Assembly (NCBI RefSeq): GCF_008808095.1 | Contig: NZ_CP023396.1 | Span: 3,179,501-3,243,500 of the forward strand | DNA length: 64,000 nt | Origin: Pseudoalteromonas ruthenica | GTDB taxonomy: Bacteria; Pseudomonadota; Gammaproteobacteria; Enterobacterales; Alteromonadaceae | Reading direction: 5' to 3' | Part shown: positions 37,051-45,862 of the stretch, one piece after another | Layout of the letters: every line of letters starts with the position of its first letter | Position numbering within the stretch: the first letter of the stretch is position 1 | Program-made: the position numbers and the translations under genes | The notes under the pieces: model-generated | Told to the model about the DNA's origin: nothing | Databases searched by the model: none | Seen by the model: the letters and a program-made list of their open reading frames with translations, nothing else

Positions 37051-37790
37051 TGACCTTACTGACTCTTGCTGTTATCGCTTTGGTCATGGTGCTGACCGGC
37101 ATTTCCAAATCCGGATTTGCTGGCGCCCTCGGGGTGTTTGCTGTGCCTCTGTTACTGTTGGTAATGCCAGCGGTGGATGCTATCGCCCTGATGCTGCCAA
37201 TTTTAATTGTTGCTGATGTATTGAGCTTAAAAAGCTACTGGCGTCAGTGGCGGGGGGATTTAATTACCCAGCTATTACCTGCGGTGATAGTGGGTGTAAT
37301 TGTCGCGCAGTGGCTCATTACTGCGATCGATGGGCGCTGGTTAAGCGCGGCTATCGCCACTTTTAGTGCAGGTTTTGCCACTCGCAGCCTATTTTTTGCG
37401 AATACTCGTTATGCGTTGTTGGCCAGTCATTGGGGAGCGAAAGCGATGGGCCTGCTCTGTGGTTTAGCCAGCACCTTGGTTCATGCCGGCGGCCCACCAC
37501 TGATTATGTACTTTAATGCTAAAGCACTGCCGCCCCACCACTATGTTGCCACCGCCGCTGCCCTGTTTGCACTGATGAATGGCGTAAAACTGATTGCCTT
37601 TAGCAGCCAAGGGTTGTTAACCCTCGATATCCTGCTGCTCGCCCTGGCTTTCTCCCCTTTGGCGCTAGTAGGTAATTGGCTGGGGGTCAAAATTCAGCAA
37701 AGGTTCGACGCCCAGCGTTTTGTGCGGGTGATGAATGGGTTACTGCTGTTACTGGCCGCCGTGTTATTTATCAAGCTCATGCTCAGTTAA
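37050..37790 (+). CDS. Sulfite exporter TauE/SafE family permease
   Basis: 246 residues, about eight TM helices in the TauE/SafE layout: an N-terminal FSKSGFAG-like GISKSGFAGALGVF, then LVHAGGPPLIMYF at about 145-157, which is a repeated family signature. Family members export sulfite, sulfoacetate or similar organosulfur anions. The ATG shares one base with the pirin stop codon (TAATG), so the two are translationally coupled. Substrate unknown. Confidence 0.9.
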   Translation: MTLLTLAVIALVMVLTGISKSGFAGALGVFAVPLLLLVMPAVDAIALMLPILIVADVLSLKSYWRQWRGDLITQLLPAVIVGVIVAQWLITAIDGRWLSAAIATFSAGFATRSLFFANTRYALLASHWGAKAMGLLCGLASTLVHAGGPPLIMYFNAKALPPHHYVATAAALFALMNGVKLIAFSSQGLLTLDILLLALAFSPLALVGNWLGVKIQQRFDAQRFVRVMNGLLLLLAAVLFIKLMLS

Positions 37791-37793
37791 CAA

Positions 37794-37813
37794 AGCCACA
37801 GCAATGCTGTGGC
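37794..37813. terminator. Hairpin between convergent TauE/SafE and DUF1624 genes
   Basis: Arms CCACAGCA and TGCTGTGG around a single A. There is no T run on either side, so its termination function is uncertain. Confidence 0.45.
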
Positions 37814-37819
37814 CTAATG

Positions 37820-38965
37820 TTATAGATACTTTAGCCACCACTGATGATGAGTGCGCTTGTAATCGCTAAACCACTTCACAGGCAAGTAAAGAGCCACGGC
37901 AAGCACCACAGCGATAAGCCATATCCAAGCGATGTGATTAACCCCCACATACTCGCCCTGGTTATTTCCCACCAGCCAATAAGCAGCTTGGTACAATGCC
38001 AGTAACGCATACAAATGGACGACGTAAAAGAACATGGGTACCGAACCAAAAGTACGCAACATGTTGGTGACGCTTCCCAGCGGCTTTTCAAAGACATAGA
38101 GGCCGACAAACATACCCGCCAGAGTAATGAGTAAAAAGCTCAAAGATGGGGGATACTTAGTGATATTAAAAATAGACATGGTCGTTTGCATCGCCGAGTC
38201 GAAAGAATGCCAAGGCAATGTTTCACCATAAATATTGCCACCGCGTAACAAAGCAAAGAGCAACACACAGATTAACGCAAGCCCTAATAGCCAAGCCTGA
38301 CGTCGTGGCATCGCGATACCTTTGCCATACAGCGGTCCGGCACAATAACCAAGCAAGATTACGCCAATCCATGGTAACACTGGATAACTGACCTTCACAT
38401 TGAGCCAACTTGTTTCCAAGATGTAGCCGCGATCGTGCAAAATACGCCACAGCGTATACCCCCACTCATTTTCATTAAACTCGATGGGGGTGAGCATGTT
38501 ATGAGTAAATACAATGGTTAAACCTAAGGTCAGCAACACCGGCATAGGTAGCTTGTGCAATATCGCCAGCACCAGCATACACAGGCCAATCGCCCACATA
38601 ACCTGTAGCCATAGGGTGTGGTAACTGCCCATCCACGAGTAGCTAATCAGGGTTACTTCAAGGGCTATAATAAAAAGCCCACGTTTGAGCAAAAAACCGG
38701 TGGCACTGCGTGGTTGGCCTTGCCTAGCGTGCTGATATAACCACGCCGACATGCCAGTTAAAAAGATAAATGCAGGCGCGCAAAAATGAGCGGCGAAACG
38801 ACTCCAAAATAACCCCGGCGAAGTCGTTTCTATGACCATAGGGTCGCTCACTTGCATGTGTAAAAAGAAACGCTCACGCACGTGATCCACCAGCATCAGC
38901 AGAATCACCACACCGCGCATAATATCAATGCTATGAATACGCTTCTTTAGCTGCTCAGAAGTCAT
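37820..38965 (-). CDS. DUF1624 / heparan-alpha-glucosaminide N-acetyltransferase-like membrane protein
   Basis: 381 residues from ATG 38965 (a GTG at 38974 is also possible). About ten TM helices; the family opening IHSIDIMRGVVILLMLVDHV, with R-G-x3-xx-M-x-x-D-H, is conserved in DUF1624/HGSNAT-type acyltransferases, as is FLTGMSAWLYQHAR. The donor and acceptor are unknown. It overlaps the siderophore receptor stop by 11 bp, so it is translated from the same message, which suggests a modifying role linked to the imported ligand or iron stress. Confidence 0.82.
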   Translation of the reverse strand: MTSEQLKKRIHSIDIMRGVVILLMLVDHVRERFFLHMQVSDPMVIETTSPGLFWSRFAAHFCAPAFIFLTGMSAWLYQHARQGQPRSATGFLLKRGLFIIALEVTLISYSWMGSYHTLWLQVMWAIGLCMLVLAILHKLPMPVLLTLGLTIVFTHNMLTPIEFNENEWGYTLWRILHDRGYILETSWLNVKVSYPVLPWIGVILLGYCAGPLYGKGIAMPRRQAWLLGLALICVLLFALLRGGNIYGETLPWHSFDSAMQTTMSIFNITKYPPSLSFLLITLAGMFVGLYVFEKPLGSVTNMLRTFGSVPMFFYVVHLYALLALYQAAYWLVGNNQGEYVGVNHIAWIWLIAVVLAVALYLPVKWFSDYKRTHHQWWLKYL

Positions 38966-41033
38966 AACCGACACTCAGCTTAAACTGTGTTGGCGCACCC
39001 GGATACGCCCACATAGCATTGTAACTACTGGCAATATAGTGCTCATTAAAAATGTTATCGACATTCAGCGCCACCGATAGCTGCTGTGATGCAAACCATT
39101 TTGCGTATAGACCAACAAGTTGGTAGCTGGGAATACGAAAACTGAGATCGGCGGGGTCGCCCAGGCGGTCAGAGCTATACTTGTAATGAGCCCCTACTTT
39201 TATGTCTTGCTGCCACAGTGTCAGGGCATGGTTTATAGCCACAGCAGCATTATGCTTGGGTACGTTTACCAGCGGGCTGCCTTTGGGTATCGGTACTAAC
39301 CAGTCAGCGTTAATTACGTCGTTGGCCGTTTTCGCATCAACATAGGCATAAGACAAGGTGTAATCGCTGTTACTACCGAGCGAGCCGGATAAATCAAGCT
39401 CAACGCCTCGGCTATTCGCCTCGCCTACCGGCGCTGAGTAACCGACATTGATTGGATCAGACACCAGCATGTTACTCTTGGTCGCATCAAACCACGCCAG
39501 CGTACCGCTAAGGTGTTCGGTACTAAATTTTATTCCGACCTCAAACGAGTCACTTTCCTCAAAGCCAAACGGCTTGCCGTTGGCATCGGTGCCACTGAGC
39601 GGTAAAAAGCCTTCTGAATAGCTGGCATATAAATTAATAGCGCTATTAACGTCGTAAACCACACCAAAGCGCGGGCTTATACGGTTTTTAGTGCTTTTTG
39701 AAGCCACCCCAGACTTGGTTTCGAAAATATCTTGGGCTATTTCATCAAATCTGAGCCCGAGCATCACTTTTAGCGAATCACCTAGGTCGAGCTGATCTTG
39801 TACATAGATACCATAGGCATCTTGCTGTTCATTGTTCTCATATTGCATGCTCACATCAGGGCCCGGCATAGAGTTATAATCAGGCTCGAATATATCTAGG
39901 GTATAGGTGCCGTAGCCACCCCGATAGCGATATAGGCCCGTGCGCAACTCATAGTCATAACCATCCACACCGATCAGCACATGGTTAATAATGCCGGCAA
40001 CATCAAAGTGGCCGCTTAGCTCGATACGTGCCGATAGGTCATCAGACTTATAGTCGCGATAACGATGCTGACGCGTGAGAGTACGACCATCATCGTATAC
40101 AGACTGTCTTGACGGCGACAATTCCGCATCAGAAGAATAACCCGTTAACGTGCCCGTTCGATAACTGGCACCGACAAGCAGTGACCAATCGCTATTTAAA
40201 TCATTATGATATTGCAGCTGGTGGCCGCGCGAATGTACCTTGGTAGGCGTATCGTTGGGGTTTCCTAAAAATCGCGACTCAGGCAGGGTTTCAATATCAC
40301 CATTTAAAACCACAATACCGCGATCGTACATTTGCTGCTGATCAACATACTCAAACTCATAGGTCAGTGAAGAGTCATCCCCCACTTGGTAGTACAGGGA
40401 CGGCGTAATTGCGAACTTATCATGGTGCACATAATCCCGGTAACTATCACTGTCTTGCCAAGCCCCGTTGATGCGAAAAGCAACATCGTCGTTAACTGCA
40501 TTCGTGTAATCTCCTTGCACACGCGTGTGATTGTCACTGCCTATCTCAGCTTGTAACTGTCCTTGCTGATAAAACTGTGGCTTTTTAGTAATAATATTAA
40601 CTGTACCGCCCGGCTCTGAGCGCCCATATAATGCCGAGCCTGGCCCTTTAAGTACCTCAATATATTCAATATTGGATACGTCTCGCGGCCCAGCAAAGCC
40701 ACGGCCACCGCTGAAACCATTGATAAGGTACCCCGAGGGCATATTTTCGTTGCCCGACAGGCCACGAATCGAATAGCTATCCCACAGCGCGCCACCATTA
40801 TTTTTGCGCGAGATACTGGCAGAGAAATCAAGAGCATCACGAAAGCGTGTAATGCCGTTATCGGAAATTAAGTCTTTGCCCAGTGTGGTAATTGATTGTG
40901 GCAACTCTTGTGCGGGAATATCACCGCGAAAAGCTTGCTTGTGCTCAACGGTAATCGTTTCTATGTCATTGTTTTGCTGTGCAAATGCCCAACTCGGCAA
41001 AGCCAGCACTAAAAGCGAAAGTGGATACTTCAT
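38955..41033 (-). CDS. TonB-dependent siderophore receptor
   Basis: 692 residues from ATG 41033 (GGTGA upstream). Signal peptide about 1-18 (ALPSWAFA), TonB box IETITVEH, a plug (ELPQSITTLGKDLISDNGIT, IEVLKGPGSALYGRSEPGGT) typical of FhuA/FpvA-type ferric-siderophore receptors, then a barrel with the SYSEGFLPLSGTDANGKPFG region and the final beta signal FKLSVGYDF. The siderophore is unknown. The gene overlaps the DUF1624 gene by 11 bp. A perfect palindrome lies 24 bp upstream. Confidence 0.92.
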   Translation of the reverse strand: MKYPLSLLVLALPSWAFAQQNNDIETITVEHKQAFRGDIPAQELPQSITTLGKDLISDNGITRFRDALDFSASISRKNNGGALWDSYSIRGLSGNENMPSGYLINGFSGGRGFAGPRDVSNIEYIEVLKGPGSALYGRSEPGGTVNIITKKPQFYQQGQLQAEIGSDNHTRVQGDYTNAVNDDVAFRINGAWQDSDSYRDYVHHDKFAITPSLYYQVGDDSSLTYEFEYVDQQQMYDRGIVVLNGDIETLPESRFLGNPNDTPTKVHSRGHQLQYHNDLNSDWSLLVGASYRTGTLTGYSSDAELSPSRQSVYDDGRTLTRQHRYRDYKSDDLSARIELSGHFDVAGIINHVLIGVDGYDYELRTGLYRYRGGYGTYTLDIFEPDYNSMPGPDVSMQYENNEQQDAYGIYVQDQLDLGDSLKVMLGLRFDEIAQDIFETKSGVASKSTKNRISPRFGVVYDVNSAINLYASYSEGFLPLSGTDANGKPFGFEESDSFEVGIKFSTEHLSGTLAWFDATKSNMLVSDPINVGYSAPVGEANSRGVELDLSGSLGSNSDYTLSYAYVDAKTANDVINADWLVPIPKGSPLVNVPKHNAAVAINHALTLWQQDIKVGAHYKYSSDRLGDPADLSFRIPSYQLVGLYAKWFASQQLSVALNVDNIFNEHYIASSYNAMWAYPGAPTQFKLSVGYDF

Positions 41034-41056
41034 AACATCACCCAAGTAGAATTTGT

Positions 41057-41077
41057 TATATCATAGCAAATGATATA
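41057..41077. promoter_or_regulatory. 21-bp palindrome before the siderophore receptor
   Basis: TATATCAT and ATGATATA are exact reverse complements around AGCAA, in the promoter position. It is not a good Fur box by consensus, but could be an iron-related or other repressor operator. Confidence 0.45.
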
Positions 41078-41187
41078 AAGTAACAAAATACTTGTATGAT
41101 AAATATGACTTATCGCGACCAACCGATGCAGTGATGGGCTAATTCTTATGGGCAGATTAAAGCGGCTCTGCGCTACCCATCAGATAG

Positions 41188-41655
41188 CTAGTGCCAGGGA
41201 GTTTGGTTTTCTATATACAACAGGGCCAACATGTCTTCCTCATCGTCGTCCATGCCCTGTTCAATGAACCCAAACTGGCTGTAAAACTGCTTCGCAACAG
41301 GGTTGGAGGGGTTATAGCAAATTTCAATTTCTGTGATCTGTGGCTGTTCTTTAATTTCGGCAATGGCCAACGTTAAGGCATAACGGCCATACCCTTGGCG
41401 CTGATAGCGCTCGTCAATCATAAACCGCCAGATTGAGACTTTGTGCGCACTTTCCTGTACCCACATAAAGAACCCGATAGGCTGCTCACCCAAGTAAATT
41501 GCCCGGGTGCTATAGCCGCTATTAAATTGCGCTTCAACTAAGGACCACATATTACAGGCCACATAATCTTGTTGCTGCTCACTTACATCAAGATCACATA
41601 CGGCCTCATAGTTGCCTTTAGTAATCGCGCGCAACGACAAACTTATTGCTCCCAT
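41188..41655 (-). CDS. GNAT family N-acetyltransferase (diamine/spermidine-acetyltransferase-like)
   Basis: 155 residues with the GNAT acetyl-CoA site in WRFMIDERYQRQGYGRYALT (Q/RxxGxG/A form) at about 82-101 and NPVAKQFYSQFGFIEQG near 125-141. The CDLDVSEQQQDYVACNMWSL opening is like BltD/PaiA-type polyamine acetyltransferases. The substrate is inferred only. ATG 41655 overlaps the stop of the DUF3703 gene by 13 bp. Confidence 0.85.
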   Translation of the reverse strand: MGAISLSLRAITKGNYEAVCDLDVSEQQQDYVACNMWSLVEAQFNSGYSTRAIYLGEQPIGFFMWVQESAHKVSIWRFMIDERYQRQGYGRYALTLAIAEIKEQPQITEIEICYNPSNPVAKQFYSQFGFIEQGMDDDEEDMLALLYIENQTPWH

Positions 41656-42020
41656 GTTGCGACCCTCTTTTTAGCGTTAGCAATGGTTTGAGCGTAATAT
41701 GCAGGGATGGGCATCACTTTAAACGGGCTGACATTAGCACCACCGGTGTTGCCCCTAGGTACCCAGCCCAATGCGGTTTTGCTGGCGGCTCCGAGAATCC
41801 GCATAAGTTGCCCCGTAAACTCTGGTAAAACGCGGTTACACCACGCCCAACGGAGCATCAACATATGCACATAGGTATGCCAATAGGTGGACTCTTGACC
41901 CAATACATGGGCATTTTGTAAGTGAAAAAATTGCTTATTGGGGTCGTTGGCATACTCTGCTTGGCGTGCATACACCAACTCACGTAACACACTAAACCGA
42001 ATGGCTTGACTAAAGGTCAT
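41643..42020 (-). CDS. DUF3703 family protein
   Basis: 125 residues from ATG 42020 (the frame extends to 42050 without support). The conserved stretch HLQNAHVLGQESTYWHTYVH and the C-terminal GWVPRGNTGGANVSPFKVMP are diagnostic of DUF3703. Function unknown. Overlaps and probably co-expressed with the acetyltransferase. Confidence 0.85.
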   Translation of the reverse strand: MTFSQAIRFSVLRELVYARQAEYANDPNKQFFHLQNAHVLGQESTYWHTYVHMLMLRWAWCNRVLPEFTGQLMRILGAASKTALGWVPRGNTGGANVSPFKVMPIPAYYAQTIANAKKRVATWEQ

Positions 42021-42101
42021 GGACGCTCTTAAAAGTGAACAAACTTTCACCTAGCATACTACTTAGAGTTAGCTCCAAGGCAAGCATTAAATGGTGACTT
42101 C

Positions 42102-42584
42102 TTAATCGCTGAGCTGTACTCGCAATTGTTTTAAGGTATGTTGACTAAACACACTCACGTGATTTGCTCGTAGCAGTGCACTCACGACCCCTTGCCCCGG
42201 CACCTTGCGAGCACCAAACTCGCCATTGTAAATGGTATTGCTACCACAGGAAGGGCTCGATTCTGTTAACACCGCATAGCGAATGTCGTGCTGTTTGCAC
42301 AATGCTAGTGCCTGGCGAGCGCCTTGCAAAAACACCGCTGTGACATCTTCACCATCTGCGGTCACTATTTTAGCCCGCCCTGCGAGCACATCATCGCCAT
42401 CACCCCCTACAATTTCTGCTGCCGCTCTGGGAATCGGCAAGCCCGCAGCAACCTCTGGGCACAATGGCATGATATGACAATGGCTACGCAGCCATTGCAT
42501 ATGTTCGCACTCTGCACTTACGCAGGTGGCGTTATAACGCACTTTACTGCCCAACAGGCAGGCACTCACTAAAACTGGGGTCAT
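42102..42584 (-). CDS. DUF523 family protein
   Basis: 160 residues from ATG 42584 (GTG 42587 adjacent). DUF523 signature VSACLLGSKVRYNATCV at the start, then CPEVAAGLPIPRAAAEIVG, and a Cys pair in LTESSPSCGSNTIYNGEF. Family function is unknown; the Cys residues suggest metal binding or redox. No clear ribosome-binding site; a perfect 16-bp palindrome lies 13 bp upstream of the start and could pair in the leader. Confidence 0.88.
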   Translation of the reverse strand: MTPVLVSACLLGSKVRYNATCVSAECEHMQWLRSHCHIMPLCPEVAAGLPIPRAAAEIVGGDGDDVLAGRAKIVTADGEDVTAVFLQGARQALALCKQHDIRYAVLTESSPSCGSNTIYNGEFGARKVPGQGVVSALLRANHVSVFSQHTLKQLRVQLSD

Positions 42585-42596
42585 CACGATAATAAA

Positions 42597-42612
42597 TGGC
42601 TGATATCAGCCA
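42597..42612. promoter_or_regulatory. 16-bp perfect palindrome before the DUF523 gene
   Basis: TGGCTGATATCAGCCA is exactly palindromic. It lies in the 138-bp divergent interval, close to the DUF523 start, where an operator or leader hairpin would act. Confidence 0.4.
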
Positions 42613-42725
42613 GTAACTTACCGAAAATATCAGCGCTCGGCTAGTAAGGCGCTGTAATGACCCGTAATGGTTAATAATTTTGAGGGTGTTGTACTAATTG
42701 GCATGCTTTTTCGGCTTTTTTTACT

Positions 42726-43343
42726 ATGTGTCAGAATCATCAACTCAGCGGCCAAGTAGCCGCATTTGCGCAGCTCTCGCTCTGTTTTTCGCCGTTGGAT
42801 ATTCTCAATTCATTGCCTAAGTTAACAACTCTGCCTTGGGTTCCTCATGTAAATACCCAACATTATCAGGGCCAGTGGGACGTTGTTCCGTTACGTTGCC
42901 AAGCCCACCATAAAAGCGCCCATGAGATCTTACAAAGCTTTAGTATTGACCAAGGCGAACATTGGACCAACTTAGCGTTATTACAAAACAGTCATGCGCT
43001 TGTTGAGGTGTTGGCGAGTCTGCCTTGTCCGGTAAAAGCTGTGCGACTCATGCGCTTACGAGCCGGCGCGGAAATAAAACCCCATCAAGACCCTGGGCTC
43101 GCACTGGAATTCGGCGAGGCCAGATTACACTTACCATTGCGTAGCGACGAGCACCTTATATTCAACGTAGCTGATCATCGTGTGCCGATGCAGTGCGGAG
43201 AGCTTTGGTATCTCAATGCCAACATGACACATAGCGTGCACAACCGCAGTACTGAAGACCGCATCAATGTGGTGATCGACTGCCAAAGTAACACCTGGCT
43301 TACTCACCAAGTTTATAACAGTGCTAATTGCCTGTGGGTATAA
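42726..43343 (+). CDS. Aspartyl/asparaginyl beta-hydroxylase family protein
   Basis: 205 residues, a small Fe(II)/2-oxoglutarate-dependent dioxygenase-fold protein. The metal triad is visible as His and Asp in IKPHQDPGLALEFGEARLHL (about 117-136) and His in MTHSVHN (about 162), with a 2-oxoglutarate-binding Arg soon after. Natural substrate unknown. The stop overlaps the convergent metallopeptidase-like gene by 31 bp. Confidence 0.85.
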   Translation: MCQNHQLSGQVAAFAQLSLCFSPLDILNSLPKLTTLPWVPHVNTQHYQGQWDVVPLRCQAHHKSAHEILQSFSIDQGEHWTNLALLQNSHALVEVLASLPCPVKAVRLMRLRAGAEIKPHQDPGLALEFGEARLHLPLRSDEHLIFNVADHRVPMQCGELWYLNANMTHSVHNRSTEDRINVVIDCQSNTWLTHQVYNSANCLWV

Positions 43344-43825
43344 GCGTCATCACGAAACCACTGTTGCATAACGGGAAACCCCTGTGGTTGCTCGGGTGCA
43401 AGACACATAAACCAACTATAAAGTAGCGGCACACCCGGGCCTAGGTTAGTGCTAAAGGCAGTAATTAAGTTAGCGGCAGCGCCGCGATAGCCGTGTTCGT
43501 GAAACACGACACTAGGCGGCAGACCTATCGCTTGAAGTGCTGCCCACGACCACGCCATTGCCGCCATTTCTTCGCCGCCTTGGTGACCCCATTGTTTAAC
43601 ATCACCGCTGAGTGTGGCGCGGTGATGTCGGTCTGTAACCGCTAAGTGCCCAGCCTCATGGAGTAAATCCCCTTCATGGGCTAAGCGCTTTTTATCAATC
43701 ACTAATATCCCTTGATGAATATTGATACCCGGAAGAAAGCTCTCTTCAGCCACTGGAGCAAAGCGATAAGGCAGCTCGATATCATCGAAGAACTGCAAAA
43801 TAGCAAGCAAGTGAGTGTGCACCAT
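43313..43825 (-). CDS. Putative zinc metallopeptidase-like protein with HExxH
   Basis: 170 residues from ATG 43825 (AGGT 4 nt upstream; GTG 43831 also possible). The LLHEAGHLAVTD motif at about 56-67 contains HEAGH, as in many zincins, with a candidate third ligand in GGEEMAAMAWSWAALQ. No signal peptide, so it is cytoplasmic. I do not recognise a named family; activity is not proven. Convergent with and overlapping the beta-hydroxylase gene. Confidence 0.65.
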   Translation of the reverse strand: MVHTHLLAILQFFDDIELPYRFAPVAEESFLPGINIHQGILVIDKKRLAHEGDLLHEAGHLAVTDRHHRATLSGDVKQWGHQGGEEMAAMAWSWAALQAIGLPPSVVFHEHGYRGAAANLITAFSTNLGPGVPLLYSWFMCLAPEQPQGFPVMQQWFRDDAYTHRQLALL

Positions 43826-43895
43826 GATCACCTCGTCAGCTGTTGTGATACTTGCAGCTTACAGCGGCGACACTCACGCTTGCTATTACAGGCCA

Positions 43896-44138
43896 TTACC
43901 CGGCTTTTGAGCTTAATGCCGCGTAGAGAGTGTCTAAATGTTTCACTAAGTCGAGACCTAAATCGGTTAAATAACCCCCATCGGGACTATCGGTAATGCC
44001 TTTATCGAACAACCGCTGCGCGGCATCACGCAACGCTGCATCAGCATCACTGTGTACCTTTATGCCCTGCATATGGCTAGCACGTGGAAACTTTGCCAAC
44101 AGCTCCATTTCATCAATCATGGTTTTATTTATGCGCAC
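43896..44138 (-). CDS. TIGR02647 family protein
   Basis: 80 residues from GTG 44138 with AAGGA 6 nt upstream. The whole length fits TIGR02647: IDEMELLAKFPRASHMQGIK, HSDADAALRDAAQRLFDKG, then DGGYLTDLG. This family is conserved in marine gammaproteobacteria (Shewanella, Vibrio, Pseudomonas); some annotate it as a DNA-binding or regulatory protein, which is unproven. Confidence 0.85.
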   Translation of the reverse strand: MRINKTMIDEMELLAKFPRASHMQGIKVHSDADAALRDAAQRLFDKGITDSPDGGYLTDLGLDLVKHLDTLYAALSSKAG

Positions 44139-44309
44139 GGTGATTCCTTATAATTGTTGTTGCTATCACTTTAATGCTAGTTGAAGATCAAATTTATGCC
44201 GCTTTTTTAAAGTACTTTATTTCTTGCTAAGTAGATGAAAGTAAATGCTTTACAAGGGCAACTAATGCGCCCATATTAAGGCCATAAAAGCCAAGATGGC
44301 GGAGGAACA

Positions 44310-45275
44310 ATGTTGCTTGCAATAACAGCGATTTTAGCTGGTTTTATACTACTGGTTTACAGTGCCGGACGCTTTGTAGACGGCGCTGCGGCCACAGCGG
44401 CACACGCAGGGTTACCCACTATTTTGATCGGTATGCTTATAGTCGGGTTTGGCACATCCGCACCGGAAATGGTTGTCTCGGCGATGGCTGCGAGTGATGG
44501 CAATCCGGCGCTAGCACTAGGCAACGCTCTTGGCTCAAATATTGTCAATATTGGCCTAATTTTAGGGGTCACTGCACTGATTGCTCCCATCACAGTGCAC
44601 TCGAATATTGTTCGCAAAGAGCTACCTCTGCTTTTGGCTGTGGTGTTGCTGTGTGGCTATTTGCTCTACGATGGTCAATTGACCACATTCGACGCCACCT
44701 TGCTGCTTGGTGGCTTTGTTAGCGTGGTGGCATGGTCAATATATTCAGGCCTGCGCCACCACAACGACCCACTGGCAAGCGACACCGAGCAGGGTGTCAC
44801 CAGCCAAACCATGGGGCTAAAGAGCGCACTGTTTTGGTTAGTTTGTGGCTTAGTGGTTCTAGTGCTAAGTTCACGCATATTAGTGTGGGGTGCGGTGCAA
44901 GTCGCCTCGGCATTGGGAGTCAGTGATTTAGTCATTGGCCTGACTATTGTCGCTTTGGGCACTTCACTACCAGAGTTAGCTGCGTCTATTATTGCGGCAA
45001 AAAAAGGCGAGCATGATATCGCCATTGGCAACGTGGTAGGCTCGAACATGTTTAATATTCTTGCCGTTATTGGTATTGCTGGAGCGATTGAGCCCTTCGG
45101 CCTTGGCGCAGATATTTTTTATCGTGATTGGGGAGTGATGCTGGTGTTAACGCTTGCTTTGCTGGTCATGGCCTATGGCATCGGCCGTCAAGGCCGTATC
45201 AACCGGGCAGAAGGTGGGCTATTGCTCAGCGGTTATCTCGCCTACAACGGCTACTTGCTGTGGACCTTAGTGTAA
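44310..45275 (+). CDS. Calcium/sodium antiporter (CaCA family, YrbG-like)
   Basis: 321 residues with ten TM helices and the two inverted alpha-repeats that form the ion sites: GFGTSAPEMVVSAMAA at about 47-62 followed by GNALGSNIVNIGLIL, and ALGTSLPELAASIIAA at about 212-227 followed by GNVVGSNMFNIL. The acidic Glu in each repeat is the coordinating residue. ATG 44310 with GGAGG 4 nt upstream. Exchanges Ca2+ for Na+ or H+. Confidence 0.95.
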   Translation: MLLAITAILAGFILLVYSAGRFVDGAAATAAHAGLPTILIGMLIVGFGTSAPEMVVSAMAASDGNPALALGNALGSNIVNIGLILGVTALIAPITVHSNIVRKELPLLLAVVLLCGYLLYDGQLTTFDATLLLGGFVSVVAWSIYSGLRHHNDPLASDTEQGVTSQTMGLKSALFWLVCGLVVLVLSSRILVWGAVQVASALGVSDLVIGLTIVALGTSLPELAASIIAAKKGEHDIAIGNVVGSNMFNILAVIGIAGAIEPFGLGADIFYRDWGVMLVLTLALLVMAYGIGRQGRINRAEGGLLLSGYLAYNGYLLWTLV

Positions 45276-45333
45276 ACGCGAGTGCGAGCAAACCCACTCT
45301 CTAATCATTGAACACCTTAGTTAAGGACAACCT

Positions 45334-45687
45334 ATGCAATATAAGAAAACATATTATGCAATTAAGGCACTCGCTGTTTTATCTTTTGCTGCCATTGCTT
45401 TTACATATTGGGGAGCCGGTCTAGCTCTGTTATTGCTGCTATCGCCCTATGCTATCTTGTATTTTTTGGCCAACAGTCACAGCTATCGCAATACAAAATT
45501 AGCCGTGATGCGAGCCACGCCGGCGATATTCAGCTTTTTCATCATGCTGGGATTAGTGTTTGGGATTCAATCAGACCCACAGTCAGGTATCGGCGTTATG
45601 CTAGGCTTAACGGCGCAATTGGCTGCCATTAGCCTCGCCGAGTTAATCATCCTGTTTTTCTTGCGAACGCCAGAATACGCACCTTAA
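45334..45687 (+). CDS. Hypothetical membrane protein
   Basis: 117 residues with AAGGA 6 nt upstream of ATG 45334. Four hydrophobic helices (about 12-26, 28-46, 64-82, 88-110) cover nearly the full length. No recognised family; small inner-membrane protein. 58 bp after the antiporter gene, so it may share its transcript. Confidence 0.65.
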   Translation: MQYKKTYYAIKALAVLSFAAIAFTYWGAGLALLLLLSPYAILYFLANSHSYRNTKLAVMRATPAIFSFFIMLGLVFGIQSDPQSGIGVMLGLTAQLAAISLAELIILFFLRTPEYAP

Positions 45688-45722
45688 TCTGTACGATAAA
45701 CGCATAACTGTTACCCTTTGAT

Positions 45723-45851
45723 ATGGTGTGCGCTGTAATCAAGTACTGCCCGGGTGATGCAGATGCAAAACGCCAACGCTTCTGCCCGCTACACCACAGC
45801 CATTGTTACCAGCAGGTATTCTCTGGCTTTAACGTCGCCCTAGGTAACTAG
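45723..45851 (+). CDS. Possible 42-residue Cys/His-rich small protein (weak)
   Basis: An ATG frame too short for routine calling encodes a product with Cys at positions 3, 9, 21 and 28 and three His at 24-27 (KYCPGDADAKRQRFCPLHHS), resembling a zinc-ribbon-like layout. No ribosome-binding site is seen. It may equally be chance or a remnant; I cannot confirm coding. Confidence 0.2.
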   Translation: MVCAVIKYCPGDADAKRQRFCPLHHSHCYQQVFSGFNVALGN

Positions 45852-45862
45852 GGCAATGATTG

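Noticed and set aside
41057..41077. Calling the palindrome before the siderophore receptor a Fur box
   Set aside because: Few positions match the Fur consensus; kept only as an operator candidate.
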